Below are positions 22,990-34,219 of a stretch of 64,000 nt of DNA, piece after piece. Made by a program: the position numbers and the translations under genes. The stretch comes from Gossypium raimondii (lineage: Eukaryota; Streptophyta; Magnoliopsida; Malvales; Malvaceae). The notes below the pieces were generated by a model, which worked only from the letters and a program-made list of their open reading frames with translations, was not told the DNA's origin and did no database searches. The DNA lies in the NCBI RefSeq assembly GCF_025698545.1, contig NC_068576.1, positions 47,609,890 to 47,673,889 on the forward strand, written 5' to 3'. Numbering within the stretch: the first letter of the stretch is position 1; each line of letters opens with the position of its first letter.

Positions 22990-24668
22990 GATTTATATTC
23001 TTCTTTAATAAATGCCAACTCAGATGATTTAAGTTAATACACCTAATGTATTAATTATCAAACCTTTGGAGAATGAAAATAGAAATAGCCAAGGAATAAA
23101 TGGAGGGAATAGTGATGTTCTAACTTAAAAGAAGAATTGAAGAGGATAAAATCCATAATTAAAAAGAAGGAAATTTGTGAAAATTCTTAAAGAAATTGTA
23201 ATTTGATCAAAAGTGATTATTAAAAATTTGAGAAAATAGGAAAGAGTGAATGGCAAAAAGAGGTGCAATTATTGATTTTGATATTCAAATCGTAGGAGAA
23301 ATTTATGTAAAAACGTAGTGGAGATGTGGAGGGTTGACAAATTCATTGCACTATCAACAAATTGTGATGATAAATTAATCATCAACAAACATAATCTCAA
23401 AATTAGGGTTTATGGTTTTAGGTCGGTGCAAATTGTTTTTTAAAGCTAATGTTTTGGTGTTGAATTGCAAAACCATCAAGGACATAAATAGTGAAATTAT
23501 GTTGAATGTTTCATAAGGATGGTTCTTTCTTCTCTTAATCTTTGCTTGACATGTATAACTTTTTGATGAGGATTTTAAAAAAATTAAGTCTTAAAGTTTA
23601 CCTATTTTATCACTTTGGCCATAATTCTTTTTTACCTTTCAAAACTTAGCCAAATTGCATTTATTTAGGCGGAAAACTTTACTAAACTATTAAAATTTTA
23701 ATTGCACCAAAATGGCAATTCGCATGATAATCCACATGCCCTTCATAAATATTAGAAAATTAATAAAAAAGAAATAAAAAAATTGATAAATTTTAAAAAG
23801 TTCAACAAATTATCCACTTCATAAATGAAGTACAAATATACTATCATGTAGGTTGCCACATTAGAGCCATTGAAATTTTAATAGTTCAATGAAGCAGTTT
23901 GACTAAAATTTGAAAGTTGAAGGTCAAAATGATTCAAAAAATACGGTTAAAGTGAGAAAATGGGTAAACAACGTTCACAACTAAATTTGTTATTATGCCT
24001 TATACTTTTTAAAATAAGCATAAAATTATTTTAAATTATATGAATTTTTTTATGTTATTCTTTTATAAAAAAATATTTGATGCTATTAAATATTGTTATC
24101 ATTAATTATATTAAGTTTTTAAAAAAAATATTTAGTATGTTCATTAGGTATAATAGACACAGTAATATCCTAAACATAGAACGCAAAACTAGTCAATTGC
24201 AAAAAGAAGGAAAACAAAAATTTGGAATCACAATGTGAGCGTGGGACATGGTTGGATGCTGTGAATTAGAAACATTCTGTCAACCTGTTTAAAATTTCTT
24301 CCTATCTTCAAGTCATATTTTTAAATTTGCTATTGAATTCTTAAGAATGTTATATATCACGATTATAATCGCATTGCATTTCCTACATTCATCCAAACTC
24401 TATTTCCTATTTTCATGTTTCCATTGTAAAAATAAAAACCTGAAAAATAAGTTCGCAATATTGCTAACTTACATCGTATTCCAAGCAGTTCTAAGTTTTT
24501 CATGCGATAATTGTATTTGAGGTCTTCTTTTTTTTTTTTTCTTATTTCCATTTTCTCTCCAGATATTTTACTTTCTATTTTAAGTTTTTAATTTAAATAA
24601 GTACAAAGCTAAAAAATAATGGAAAATTGGTGGGTAGCAACAATAGCAGGCCAGTTAGGGCGAAACTA
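22990..24668. other. AT-rich intergenic DNA
   Basis: No gene is supported. 23370-23556 is the partner of the direct repeat at 19560-19755. Here TTGACATG (23550-23557) is present once and uninterrupted, an empty paralogous site for the MITE. The frame at 24363-24551 is A/T-rich and not gene-like. Confidence 0.5.
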
Positions 24669-24870
24669 GGGGTGCATGAAAAATCTTACATTCTTTACAA
24701 TTTTAAATTAGTAAAGTTAAAATTATATTTTGGTCTCTAAAAATAATAAAAATTTAATTTAATCTTTTAAAAATTATAAAGATATAGGCTATTAAAATAA
24801 TGAAATTACGTTTTTACAATCATAAAAATTACAATTTAATTTCGGTCCCCTAAACAAATTTTCAAACTTG
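24669..24870. mobile_element. Truncated MITE relative
   Basis: Starts TAGGGGTGCATG. The interior, read inverted, resembles the MITE at 19756-20023 (GGCTATTAAAATAATGAAATT, TATAAAGATATAGG, TTTCGGTCCCCTAAA). No second terminal repeat or TSD was found. Confidence 0.4.
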
Positions 24871-24906
24871 TCCAGTATTTTGAATGTCATAAAATCATGA
24901 AGAGAG

Positions 24907-25407
24907 CTAGCAGGTAGCAGCAGCTGAAATGAAAGATGACATGTCGATTAACTCATAGCACTCTACAAAATCAAATCTTCCGTTGGGTAGATGACATGAT
25001 GGTGAGGAGGATGTGTCAGAGTGGAGTGATCTGCCCCAAAAGCTTCCAAATGCAAACTCCCCTCTACTAGACAGCTCCTCCAACACCTTCTCAGCTTCCT
25101 GTATACAACAACATTGAACCCCATATTGGGCATCTCCAAAACCAGCTTGCCTTAATTCTATACTCATGCTCATGCAACTTTTTGTAACTACTTCTAGTTG
25201 TACTTCTTGAAATAATCCATCCTTCATCTTCCCTTCCTTTCTTCGCCGTCCAATTAGTTTCTTCTTGGCATATTGTTTGGTTTTCTTAATGAGTTTGGCA
25301 GGAAATTTGAGGAAGACAAAGATGATGATCTGGAGAATCAGGCATTGGCTACAGCAGCATATGACTATACAATCAGCAGCAAGCATGTTGCACTCTTCCA
25401 TCTCCAT
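24907..25407 (-). CDS. Small Cys-rich single-pass membrane protein, function unknown
   Basis: 166 aa from the ATG at 25407 (MEMEECNMLAADC). The frame extends upstream only to an in-frame stop, with a GTG but no ATG, so this start is preferred. Residues about 9-34 form a hydrophobic segment with a CCCSQC cluster (CIVICCCSQCLILQIIIFVF). A strongly basic stretch follows (KLIKKTKQYAKKKLIGRRRK), fitting a membrane anchor with a cytosolic basic face. The C-terminal half is soluble, with EAEKVLEELSSRGEFAFGSFWGRS and an acidic DFVECYELID. I recall similar short plant-specific proteins starting MEMEE.NMLAADC, but know no established function. Possible S-acylation of the cysteines is an inference. It is probably a real gene, given its codon use and conserved-looking motifs. 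Confidence 0.7.
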   Translation of the reverse strand: MEMEECNMLAADCIVICCCSQCLILQIIIFVFLKFPAKLIKKTKQYAKKKLIGRRRKEGKMKDGLFQEVQLEVVTKSCMSMSIELRQAGFGDAQYGVQCCCIQEAEKVLEELSSRGEFAFGSFWGRSLHSDTSSSPSCHLPNGRFDFVECYELIDMSSFISAAATC

Positions 25408-26270
25408 AGCTATCAATATGGTTGTCCAAGGAAGAAAAAGGGCTGCCCATGGAAAATAAATTGGTTGCACTTTCACAACTCATGTCATCATGTCTTGTTA
25501 AGGAATCAGTTCCTTCTCCTGTTTGGAGGGGAGAAGAAGGGAGGTTAGGTTATTACCAAAGGCAAGGCAAAACAAACGGATTTGGCAGGCAGGGAGGCAA
25601 TTGGCGTTGCTCAAGTCATGACGCATGACTTGCACATTACCACAAGCATAAACCAAATCCCGCGCCGCAATCTAAAATGAGTCCGCCACCCAATTTCCTT
25701 TTTTCTTTGTACAACACATATATTGCACGTTAAGAATACTATAATATATAGCCTAATGCTTCTAATAAAGGAATTGTGTGTGATATCAGTTCCAGGCCAT
25801 TGCTTAGGTCAGATTAGATTCGGTGTCCTAATATCTTGTTTCATAAGAAGGCACCCTATTTGGTTTCTGATACAAAGCATTTTGATGTTTCCCTTTCCTT
25901 TATTTCCTTTTATTCTTTAGAGAAGTTCAATTCTTTCATGCTCCCACCCCCGATCTTGTCTAGCAGCTACTGCTGCTCTATTTGGTCTCTTGCTTGAGTT
26001 CCCCTTTTATAATATTATATCATATTTTATATTATATCAAATTACAACTTCACATGCTTATCTCCTCTCCTCTCCTCTTTCTTTCTTTCTTTCTTTCTTT
26101 CTTTTTTCTCTGTTCTGTTTGCTATTAGATAGAGGATTCTACAAGAGACAACGGGAATCCACGACCCTAACTCCTGACAATGTTAACTTAGCAAATTTGC
26201 ATTCAAGCTTTATTGTAGCTTTAACTTCGGCTGGAACAAAATTGGCATCAACTATTTAGAACACAAAAGA
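25408..26270. other. Spacer: upstream region of the membrane-protein gene and PERK downstream region
   Basis: It holds the 5' leader and promoter of the - strand gene ending at 24907, and a (CTTT)n microsatellite at about 26080-26103. No separate gene is supported. The short + strand frames at 25265-25628 overlap the gene antisense. Confidence 0.45.
26080..26103. repeat. (CTTT)n microsatellite
   Basis: Six CTTT units follow a CTCCTCTCCTCT tract. Confidence 0.9.
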
Positions 26271-26539
26271 ATAGCAGTTAAATGGCTGAATGGGGAGAAC
26301 CCAAAAAAACAAATAATAATATACATAAATGATATTTCATGGAAACTATAACAGGACCTAGTTACACCTTACAATATATTGGAGGGTCTAAAACTATCTC
26401 CACATCTTGGTGCTGTAAAATTCCAGAGACCCGCAACTGAAAACCAAAACTCCAGCAGCCATACCAATTCAAATTGGCATCCATGCAGCTCTGCAATTGC
26501 TCAGCCTCATCCCTGGTCAATACTCGATCATATTCTTCT

Positions 26540-29500
26540 TCAACTACCCCTGCTAATGCTACTTTCGCTAAAATAATCTGTACTGTAATTTTGACTGCCA
26601 AAAGCCATCCTCCGAAACCATCTGATTTCTTCAGATTGCTGTGCTGAGTTAAATACCTCACTTTCACCTACTTTCATTCCATTGCTCAGATCTGAGGTGG
26701 CCAAACTTTCAAAAGCTCTCACAATCTGAGGAAAATTAACTCAAGTAAGAAAGAAGCCACAGTGACAATGTCACCAATTCCATATAGTTCTAATATTCAA
26801 ACTAGGATATGGGAAACAAGAAAACCACGATGCTACTTATTATCCATTTCTTCAGTAACAAACTTTAACTACCTGTCCCATCCGTGGTCTTTTTGCAGCA
26901 GAATGCCGCACACAAGCTGTGGCAGCCTCGATCATCCTAAACATTTCACTTTCAACATAGTTTCCACCAAGCTTTGGATCTGCTAAATACCCAAAGTCCT
27001 CACTATCCAGTGCATGACTCAGTAAAGGCCGGGCCTGAAGCATACAAATGATTTTATGAGTAAAGTTTCGGTTATTTCTTTCGCATTCCATCCTCAGATG
27101 TCTTTCAAGATTTTCCATGTTCTCATGTCTGCTACCCGCATGCATGTCTAAATACATCAACTTAGATTTAGAAAAAGAATAAAAAAGCAAACGCCAACTA
27201 GATAAATAGTGGACACATTCCTTTATCATCCACAGCTCTCTGTGAAAAGATTAACTTTTGTTTCAATAAGGGAAGTCTAACTAGGGAGAAATATATGAGC
27301 AATATCTGGCCCTTTGAGTTTTCAGCAACTAAGCTTGTTTTTGCCATTTAGGCTAGTAGGTTAGAAGGATAAAAGAAAAGGAAAGGCAGAGATAGAAAAA
27401 GAAATATTTTTCTGTAGATAGTGATTAAAAGGTACCTCATTTTCAAAGGCCTACAACTATATTACGCAACACAAAATTGAACCACGATCAACCTTTGCTA
27501 AAATACAGTTGGGTTCTTATGGATTAATACTTGTGTATAAGATGAACTTTAGAAATTGGAACATGACAATAATGAGTGATTAAATCAATAAATTACCCAT
27601 TCAACTAGACTTTCATCACCAAGAGGTTGAGATGCATCTACAGGCTTTCGTCCAGTAATTAGCTCCAAAAGCACGACTCCAAAAGAAAATACATCAGATT
27701 TCTCAGTCAATTTACCACTTGATGCATATTCAGGGGCCATGTATCTGAACGATCAACATAAGAATGGTTGATATATTTTTTGTTAATGAGAAAGTTCATA
27801 TACCTTTGGCTACTAACTAGTAGAACGAAACCTACGAGTCCTCAGAGAAAAAGCCTACCCAAAAGTTCCCATAACACGTGTTGTTACATGTGTATTTGCA
27901 TCCAGAGCTAACTTGGCAAGTCCAAAGTCCGAAACCTGTAACGTAGATTAGGAAATAGAAAGTGGAAGGCCGTAGCCTCATTAAGGCAACAACAGCTGAA
28001 TGTAGTTTGGAATGACACAGATAAAAGAGAAGCGTCCATACCTGAGCTTCAAAGTTGTTATCTAAAAGAATGTTTGACGATTTGATATCCCTATGAATAA
28101 TACGAGGATGACCTGAAATATAATCATCAAAGAATCCAAACAATATAAATAATAAACTTGAGAATTTAATAAATCAATAAAATATGTAATGTGAAACAGA
28201 CACAAGGTTCATTTGGAAAAACAATGAATAGATGGAGAAATGAGAAATGTTTTGGCAAATCTTGAAGAAGCTAAATTCTATATAAAAGGTTACATCATGG
28301 ACTGCAATGGAATGAACGATGGATGATTGATGCTTTTCTAAACTAAGCAGAAAAATATATCATTTACATAAAAGAAAAATAAGAGTGGTGATGAATCTGC
28401 CATATATTCTTCTTCTAGCTTGGAATAAGCTGAGGAATAATAGAAATTCTTCCTTTTCTCCTTGTTCTTTTTATTTTGGTTCTTTCTTATTTTGGTTAAT
28501 CTACCTCAAGTCCCAGTATTAAAAGCTGAAGAGCAAATTAGTCCTTCCACTATAAAATGAGCAATTTAGCCCCCTATACATTTAATTTTGAAGCAATCGG
28601 TGTTAAACTTGAGCATCAGGAAATTTTAACTTGTGTTTCAAAGTGACTTCCAAAATGAGAAAAACCAAAATTTAGCATTGTTCAAAAACACGACAATGAC
28701 TAATTTGGTCACCTTTTATTCACATCACTTTAAAACACAACAAATCAGCATTTTTTTCACACTCAGCCTTACAGTTTACCTATTTGCTTCAAAATTAACT
28801 GTACAAGGACTAAATTGCTCACTTTTTATCAAAGAGAGACTCATTTGCTCCTAAGCCTATAGCTGCCAGGTGGTTTAACCTGTCCCTTTTGTGTGTGATA
28901 AAAACCTGTTTGGTTGCGACATGTCTAGTAAATTCTGATACACTGCCAAACCAGCATGACGATGTCAAGATATCAGAATGCATTCCCGCACCAAAATTTT
29001 CATAGAGTTTATTAGAAAAACAGGCATTAATTGCTAAATGCTCAGTACACAATTCTGGAAAATAAAATTTTCCCTTTTTAAGCATTTTGGCAGGTTATAC
29101 TACTCTCAAGCTTGGCCATTGATATCTGGATGGAAATACTTACAGTCTTCATGGAGATAAGCTATCCCACGAGCTGCACCAGCAGCAATTTTAAGACGTG
29201 TTGCCCAATCCAAAACTGGCATACCTTCTCCTGTCAAAGGCGAGGAGTAAGACATATGAGATTAGCAGTCCAATGCTGTGGGTCAATTCTTCAAAGATCA
29301 TTTATGGCGCTTACTATGAAGATGGAAATAAAGGGTATTATTAGGGACATAATCATATATGAGCAGTCTCCGGTTCTCAGAGATGCAGTAACCGACAAGT
29401 GAAACCAAATGGCGATGGTGTATACGACTAATAATAGCAACCTCTGCTTTAAATTCTCGTTCACCCTGTCCCCCACCAATTTTTAGCTGCTTCACTGCCA

Positions 29501-31104
29501 CCTCTCTTCCATCTGGTAAGCAACCTTTATAAACAGCCCCAAATCCACCTTCACCCAAAAGATTTTGGTCTGAAAAACCATTGGTAGCGATGGTTAATTC
29601 TTCATATGTAAACCATGTCTTTGAATTGCCTAAGCCACCAGGTTCCGGCATCATCGGTGGTGAATGCACAAAATCACTTCCAGAACTACTTCCAATAAGA
29701 GGAGCAGAAGAATGCGTCTTTGTAGGGGATGAATCTATAAGCATGTTAATAACAACGATCAAAACATTACCTCCAATAACATGCAAATCCAAAAATTTAC
29801 CCACAGTTCCCAGAGCAACTGGATAAATTAAATGAGCATCTAGATCCAAATCAACCTTTTCTCTCATTTGTACAAACCGGACAGAATCCCAATGTCAGTG
29901 GCCAGTATCTATACGTAAGTAGGTTTCAAAGCATTCAATCACTAAGCTAAAATGACAACAAAACTATTATTTGCTGTATTATGTTTTGTTTCTTTTCACA
30001 CGGTAACCACTAAGCAGTATTTGATTTCATACTAAGGGTATGTCCAAATCGTATTCTGGAAGAATGGAATTAAATGTTGAAGCATAGCTCAAAGAAACCG
30101 AGTATATAGGGCAAGCAATAACACGTTAAGGAAACAACATTGCAACGATTGAAAAACCTACCTGATCTCGGGGAAGAGCCTAGTGGGGATGGCATAACAT
30201 AACCACCATTAACTCGAGTAAGCTTCGTTTTCTTCTGCCTCCTCAAGCACCAGACAGCCAGCCCAATAAGGCTAAGCACAATGATCCCTACAGCTACTCC
30301 AATAGCAACTGCACCTCCTACACCAATGCCATCATTACCTGAGTCTGAACTTTCTGGTGCACTTGGACCAGGAGCATTTACAGTCCGATTATCAGTTGGT
30401 GGAGTCAAAACTTGAGGAGGAGGAGGAGGTGATAATCTTGATATAGATGGTGGTGGAGATGAGCTTGGAGTAGAATTAGAGGGTGAAGGTGTTGGTTGAG
30501 AACTGGGTGGTGTACGCTTAGAGGGAGATGTCGGGGCAGGAGATATTGATGATGGCGGAGGAGGGGAATTTGGTGGTTCTGTTGGCGGAGTTTGTGATGG
30601 TGGTGGAGATCGTGATGGTGGTAGCGTTGAAAGGGGAGGTTGTGATGATGGTGGCGGTGAACTAACAGGTGGTGGCAATCGCGGCGGCGGTGCTGGCGGT
30701 GGTGGTGAAGGAACAGGCGGTTGAGTAGATGGTGTTGGTGGAGGTGGTGATGGAGTTTGTGGAGGTGGAGGTGATGGCCTGGGTGCAGATGGTGGAGGAC
30801 TAGGTGGCGGGCTTGATGGTGGTGGCGAAGGCGGTGGAGAAGTGGAAGTGGAAGGAGGGGAAGTGGGTGAAATAGGTGGGGGAGGAGGGGAGGCCTGCAG
30901 GGGTGGAGGTGAAGATTCAGCAGGGGAGGGTGGTGACAAGGTGAGTGGAGGTGGAGCTGTAGAAACATCCGGAGGTGGAGATTGAGATTGAGAGGGTGGC
31001 GGAATAGCATTAGCCGGAGGAGGAGTGCTTGGTGGTGGACTGGTAGCAGAAGCTGGCGACGGAGCTGGAGGAGAAGATTGTGGAGGTGGTGATGTGGTTG
31101 CCAT
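26540..31104 (-). CDS. PERK: Proline-rich extensin-like receptor kinase (PERK), eight exons
   Basis: Exons on the - strand: 31104-30162, 29734-29315, 29230-29144, 28112-28042, 27935-27859, 27744-27597, 27034-26873, 26725-26540. All introns are GT-AG, phases agree, and the total of 2094 nt gives 697 aa plus stop. Residues 1-240 are an SPPP/TPPP-rich extensin-like ectodomain without an obvious signal peptide, as usual for PERKs. A transmembrane helix spans about 263-287 ([22 protein letters not shown]), followed by a basic stop (RRQKK). The kinase domain starts near 356 ([13 protein letters not shown]): glycine loop GEGGFG (375-380), VAVK Lys about 396, HRDIKSSN with Asp about 492, DFG 510-512 and APE 536-538, so it looks active. 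The tail ([24 protein letters not shown]) places it in the PERK8-13 clade. PERKs act at the plasma membrane and wall in growth and root-hair control. The paralogue number is unassigned. Confidence 0.93.
28523..28855. mobile_element. Foldback/MITE-like insertion in PERK intron 3
   Basis: About 45 bp at the left (GAGCAAATTAGTCC...AAATGAGCAATTTAG) pair imperfectly with an inverted copy at the right (GGACTAAATTGCTC...ATTTGCTCCTAA) around a 240-bp interior. It lies inside the 1031-bp third intron (28113-29143), the longest of the gene, and leaves the splice sites untouched. Confidence 0.6.
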
Positions 31105-32685
31105 CGATTCAATTTACCAAATCAAATTGATGGTACACTAAGAATACCTATAAATTCACATATGCCAACATACTCGCTCAGTCTCATTAAACAATAAAAA
31201 TTTCAGAAGATTCCTATAATGAAAGCTTCAAAGATATGCAGGATTCATCTAAACTAATAACTCCACTAATTTGTAGCTGATCAAATTGAAATTCTACGAA
31301 AATTAAAAAAAAACAAAACAAAACCCAAGTTTTTAGAGTTTCAAGTGCCAGCTGCTTATACAATCAATCACCAAACTTCACCAAACAAACCACTCTTGCT
31401 TCAAAACACAGAAAACTTCCCATAGCCAACTCTACGATAGGCCAACTGTTGATAACATGGCAGCGGCAGGCCAGTTCACCACCAGTTGGAGGTAACTCAA
31501 CTTAAACCCAGAGCACCAGTGAGTCACTTAGAAAACCAAAACCCAGATCCCACCCAGCAAATGCATCAAACCCTTACCTTTCTAATTCCTATTTCGACAG
31601 TTAGGTCCCCATGTCGGTGGTGTTATGTTTTGGATTCAAAGCTCACCCAGGAGGACCCAGGGGAAGGGACACGGATTGTGGGGTCACTCCCACAAATCGT
31701 AAGCAACTTTGACGAACAAGACACCGTCGTGTTGGTTGCCTAAGTCTTTCTCATCTCCCTCTTTAGACTACGTACTTTAGGCTGAAACAACGCTTCAAAA
31801 CTCATCATCATTAAACTTAACCATTCAACATATTATTATGCATAAGATTCAAAGGGTCTTTTTTATTTTTTTTAAAGAAAATATTGCTAGAAACGTAGAG
31901 GCACAGTCGCAGACCTTTTCTAAGTTCTAAATTGTAAGTTGTTAGTTGTCAGCTCTCGTAAAACCATGGACTTTTTTGTTTTTCTTGCTTTGCCAAATTG
32001 ATTTACAGTACAGTACAGGCATGTGAAAACTTTAAAAAATAATGATAATAGTAATAATAACAAAATAGCAAACAAAGTTTAATTAAAATAAATAATGAAG
32101 TTCCCCTGGATCTACAGCTCAAATATTGTTCTTGTCTGTAATCCTTCATTTGTCAGGTCTCTCTCGCTTTGACAGTGATGTAATAATTTACTAATCTCCA
32201 AAATTTTATTTATTTTACACTCCATCAGGATTTTTTTGTTCTTTTCTGACCAAGCCTCGTCGATTATTAGATACTATATTTTATACTACTTTATACATTA
32301 AAACGCGTTTCATTTGGGTCCTATATAATACAATAACATCAATTTTACTTCATATTTTGAATTGAGATCCACTGACAATTTTTCTAATTTTTTTATTTAA
32401 TCGATTGAGTAAGTTTTAATATTTTATTAAATTTAGACTCAGTTTGATTTGACTTTATTTTATATTCTTTTAAGGAAACTCAAATAAATTACGAAAAATA
32501 TCAAAATGAAATAAATATTGCTGCAGATATAAATATCGGAAAATAAAATATGCAAAATACAACTAAGAATTTCATAAAATAGTTAGTACTCAATAAGGCT
32601 ACCCAAATTGTGAGCCATCTTATTTTCTTGCCTACCTGCTGATTGGAAGGAGAAGGTTTGGAATCGATGACTTGGTTCCATAACA
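31105..32685. other. PERK 5' flank and intergenic DNA
   Basis: It should contain the PERK promoter and leader. No clear TATA box could be fixed. The frame at 31486-31743 (+) is antisense to the leader and has no recognisable domain. The rest is AT-rich. Confidence 0.4.
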
Positions 32686-32689
32686 ATCT

Positions 32690-32957
32690 TAAATTAAGAG
32701 CGCGATATCTGAATCATCATCCTGCTTCTTTGTCAGCAAATCCACCACTCGCTTGCAATATGTTTCCATAACGACGTTGTCTACCTGCATCGAAAAAGAG
32801 CCTGTCGAGTCTCGCACCACTGCCGCCCAGGCTGACATAAACACAGCAGCATCAATGTTGCACTTATGCTAGTGGTCTGGACCAAACGATACTGGCGTTG
32901 CCACCTTTTCCACTACCAGCCCGCAAGCCTCCAAAAGCTTCTTGTGAGCTTTGCCAG
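32690..32957 (-). pseudogene. RNase H-like fragment of a non-LTR (LINE) retroelement
   Basis: The minus-strand frame reads KAGKAHKKLLEACGLVV, a stop, then HKCNIDAAVFMSAWAAVVRD, STGSFSMQ and VVMETYCKRVVDLLTKKQ DDDSDIAL. KCN(I/V)DAA...VVRD and VVxExxCKRVVD...DDSD are hallmarks of the plant RVT_3 RNase H domain found in LINE polyproteins. The segment normally between these two blocks is shortened. With an internal stop and no RT nearby, it is a relic. Confidence 0.6.
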
Positions 32958-34214
32958 CCTTGTAAAAAAATAGCACCGGCAAATAGGACAATACGTGAAT
33001 AACTTTTACCAGTACTAGTACTTCCACATAAAATTAAGTTAAGATTTTTTTATCAATCAAGCCAATATTTTCATGTAGAAAACATGTAAGGGACTATTTT
33101 TGAAAACCTGTGTTACCCTTTTCAATTTTCAAAAAGTATTTTCGTTGTCCTATAAATTATGTTTTAAAATATGAACACTAGAAGTTAGAAAAAGAAAAAC
33201 CATTTTCGAAATCATTTTCAGCTAAAACTATCCCTACAACTTTCAACCTTTGTGTGCTCATATTCTTTTTATAGAACTTGAATAGTATTTCGATATCTTT
33301 TAGTCTTTCGAGATTATTGACTTTTTCCATTTTCAATTATTACCTTGTACGATTAGTAACTTTGATTGAATAATGAGTTTCCTATATAGCCCATGAAAAC
33401 ACATCTAATTTCGTAATACATGAACAAGAAAATAATTAAATGTTAGTACTTTTGATCAACAAATACTCTTGAGGAAAGATGAGATGATAGTTGTTGAATG
33501 ATACTCGGCAATCTTAACTGCAGGTTTTCATTGACGTGGTTTAAATACTTTATTTGACTTGGTAATTTAATGAAATTATTAATGTGCTGTTTTATTGAAT
33601 GATCGATTAATATTGTGTGTTGCATTTGAAAATGTTCATTAAGGAATTATTTTTGTGAGAGAGTGCAAACTTAATTGTAAACATTGTTGAGTGTTTATTG
33701 TTCAAGTTCTCGACATGTAAGAAAATCAAACTGCGTAAATAAACTTTGATATTCCATTACAATTCTCATTTTAAGGAAATAAGCAACTTAAAGTAGTAAC
33801 AAATACTTTTTTTTTTTTTGTGAATTACAATAACAAAGAAAAACCAAACAACTAACGACTAGTACAACTCAAGCCCAGGCCACACCTAGAATAATGAATA
33901 CCATTAACCATCAGGCCATCACACGGGTTCAATAAAATTAATATATATATTTAAAAAATTTCAGGTTTGGAAATAGAATATGGATGATAGTGAGTTGAAA
34001 CATTGAGAAACTGGAATTTTGCCTGGTTATGAAATAAAATAGAAAATCATAATCGATATTGATGTAAGCCTTAAACAACCAATGACATACGACAATCAGT
34101 TGAGGAACTTAGGACCTTATTATCGTTGTTGTAATAATATTATTCAGATTAAGCAGAAGTATTCGTTAAATTTGACCTAATTAATTAATGTATGTATGTT
34201 TATTGGCTTCTATA
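32958..34214. other. AT-rich intergenic DNA
   Basis: No gene or clear element is seen. The short frame at 33443-33625 is not gene-like. It ends at the TAATT TSD of B2. Confidence 0.4.
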
Positions 34215-34219
34215 TAATT

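Noticed and set aside
25265..25628. Three overlapping frames (+)
   Set aside because: They overlap the membrane-protein gene and its leader on the other strand and have no domain support.
30405..31112. His/Leu/Pro-rich open frame of 235 codons (-)
   Set aside because: It is the out-of-frame reading of the proline-rich PERK exon 1; the PERK frame joins correctly to the kinase exons.
31486..31743. 85-codon frame (+) upstream of PERK
   Set aside because: Antisense to the PERK leader, no domain, proline/threonine-rich by chance.
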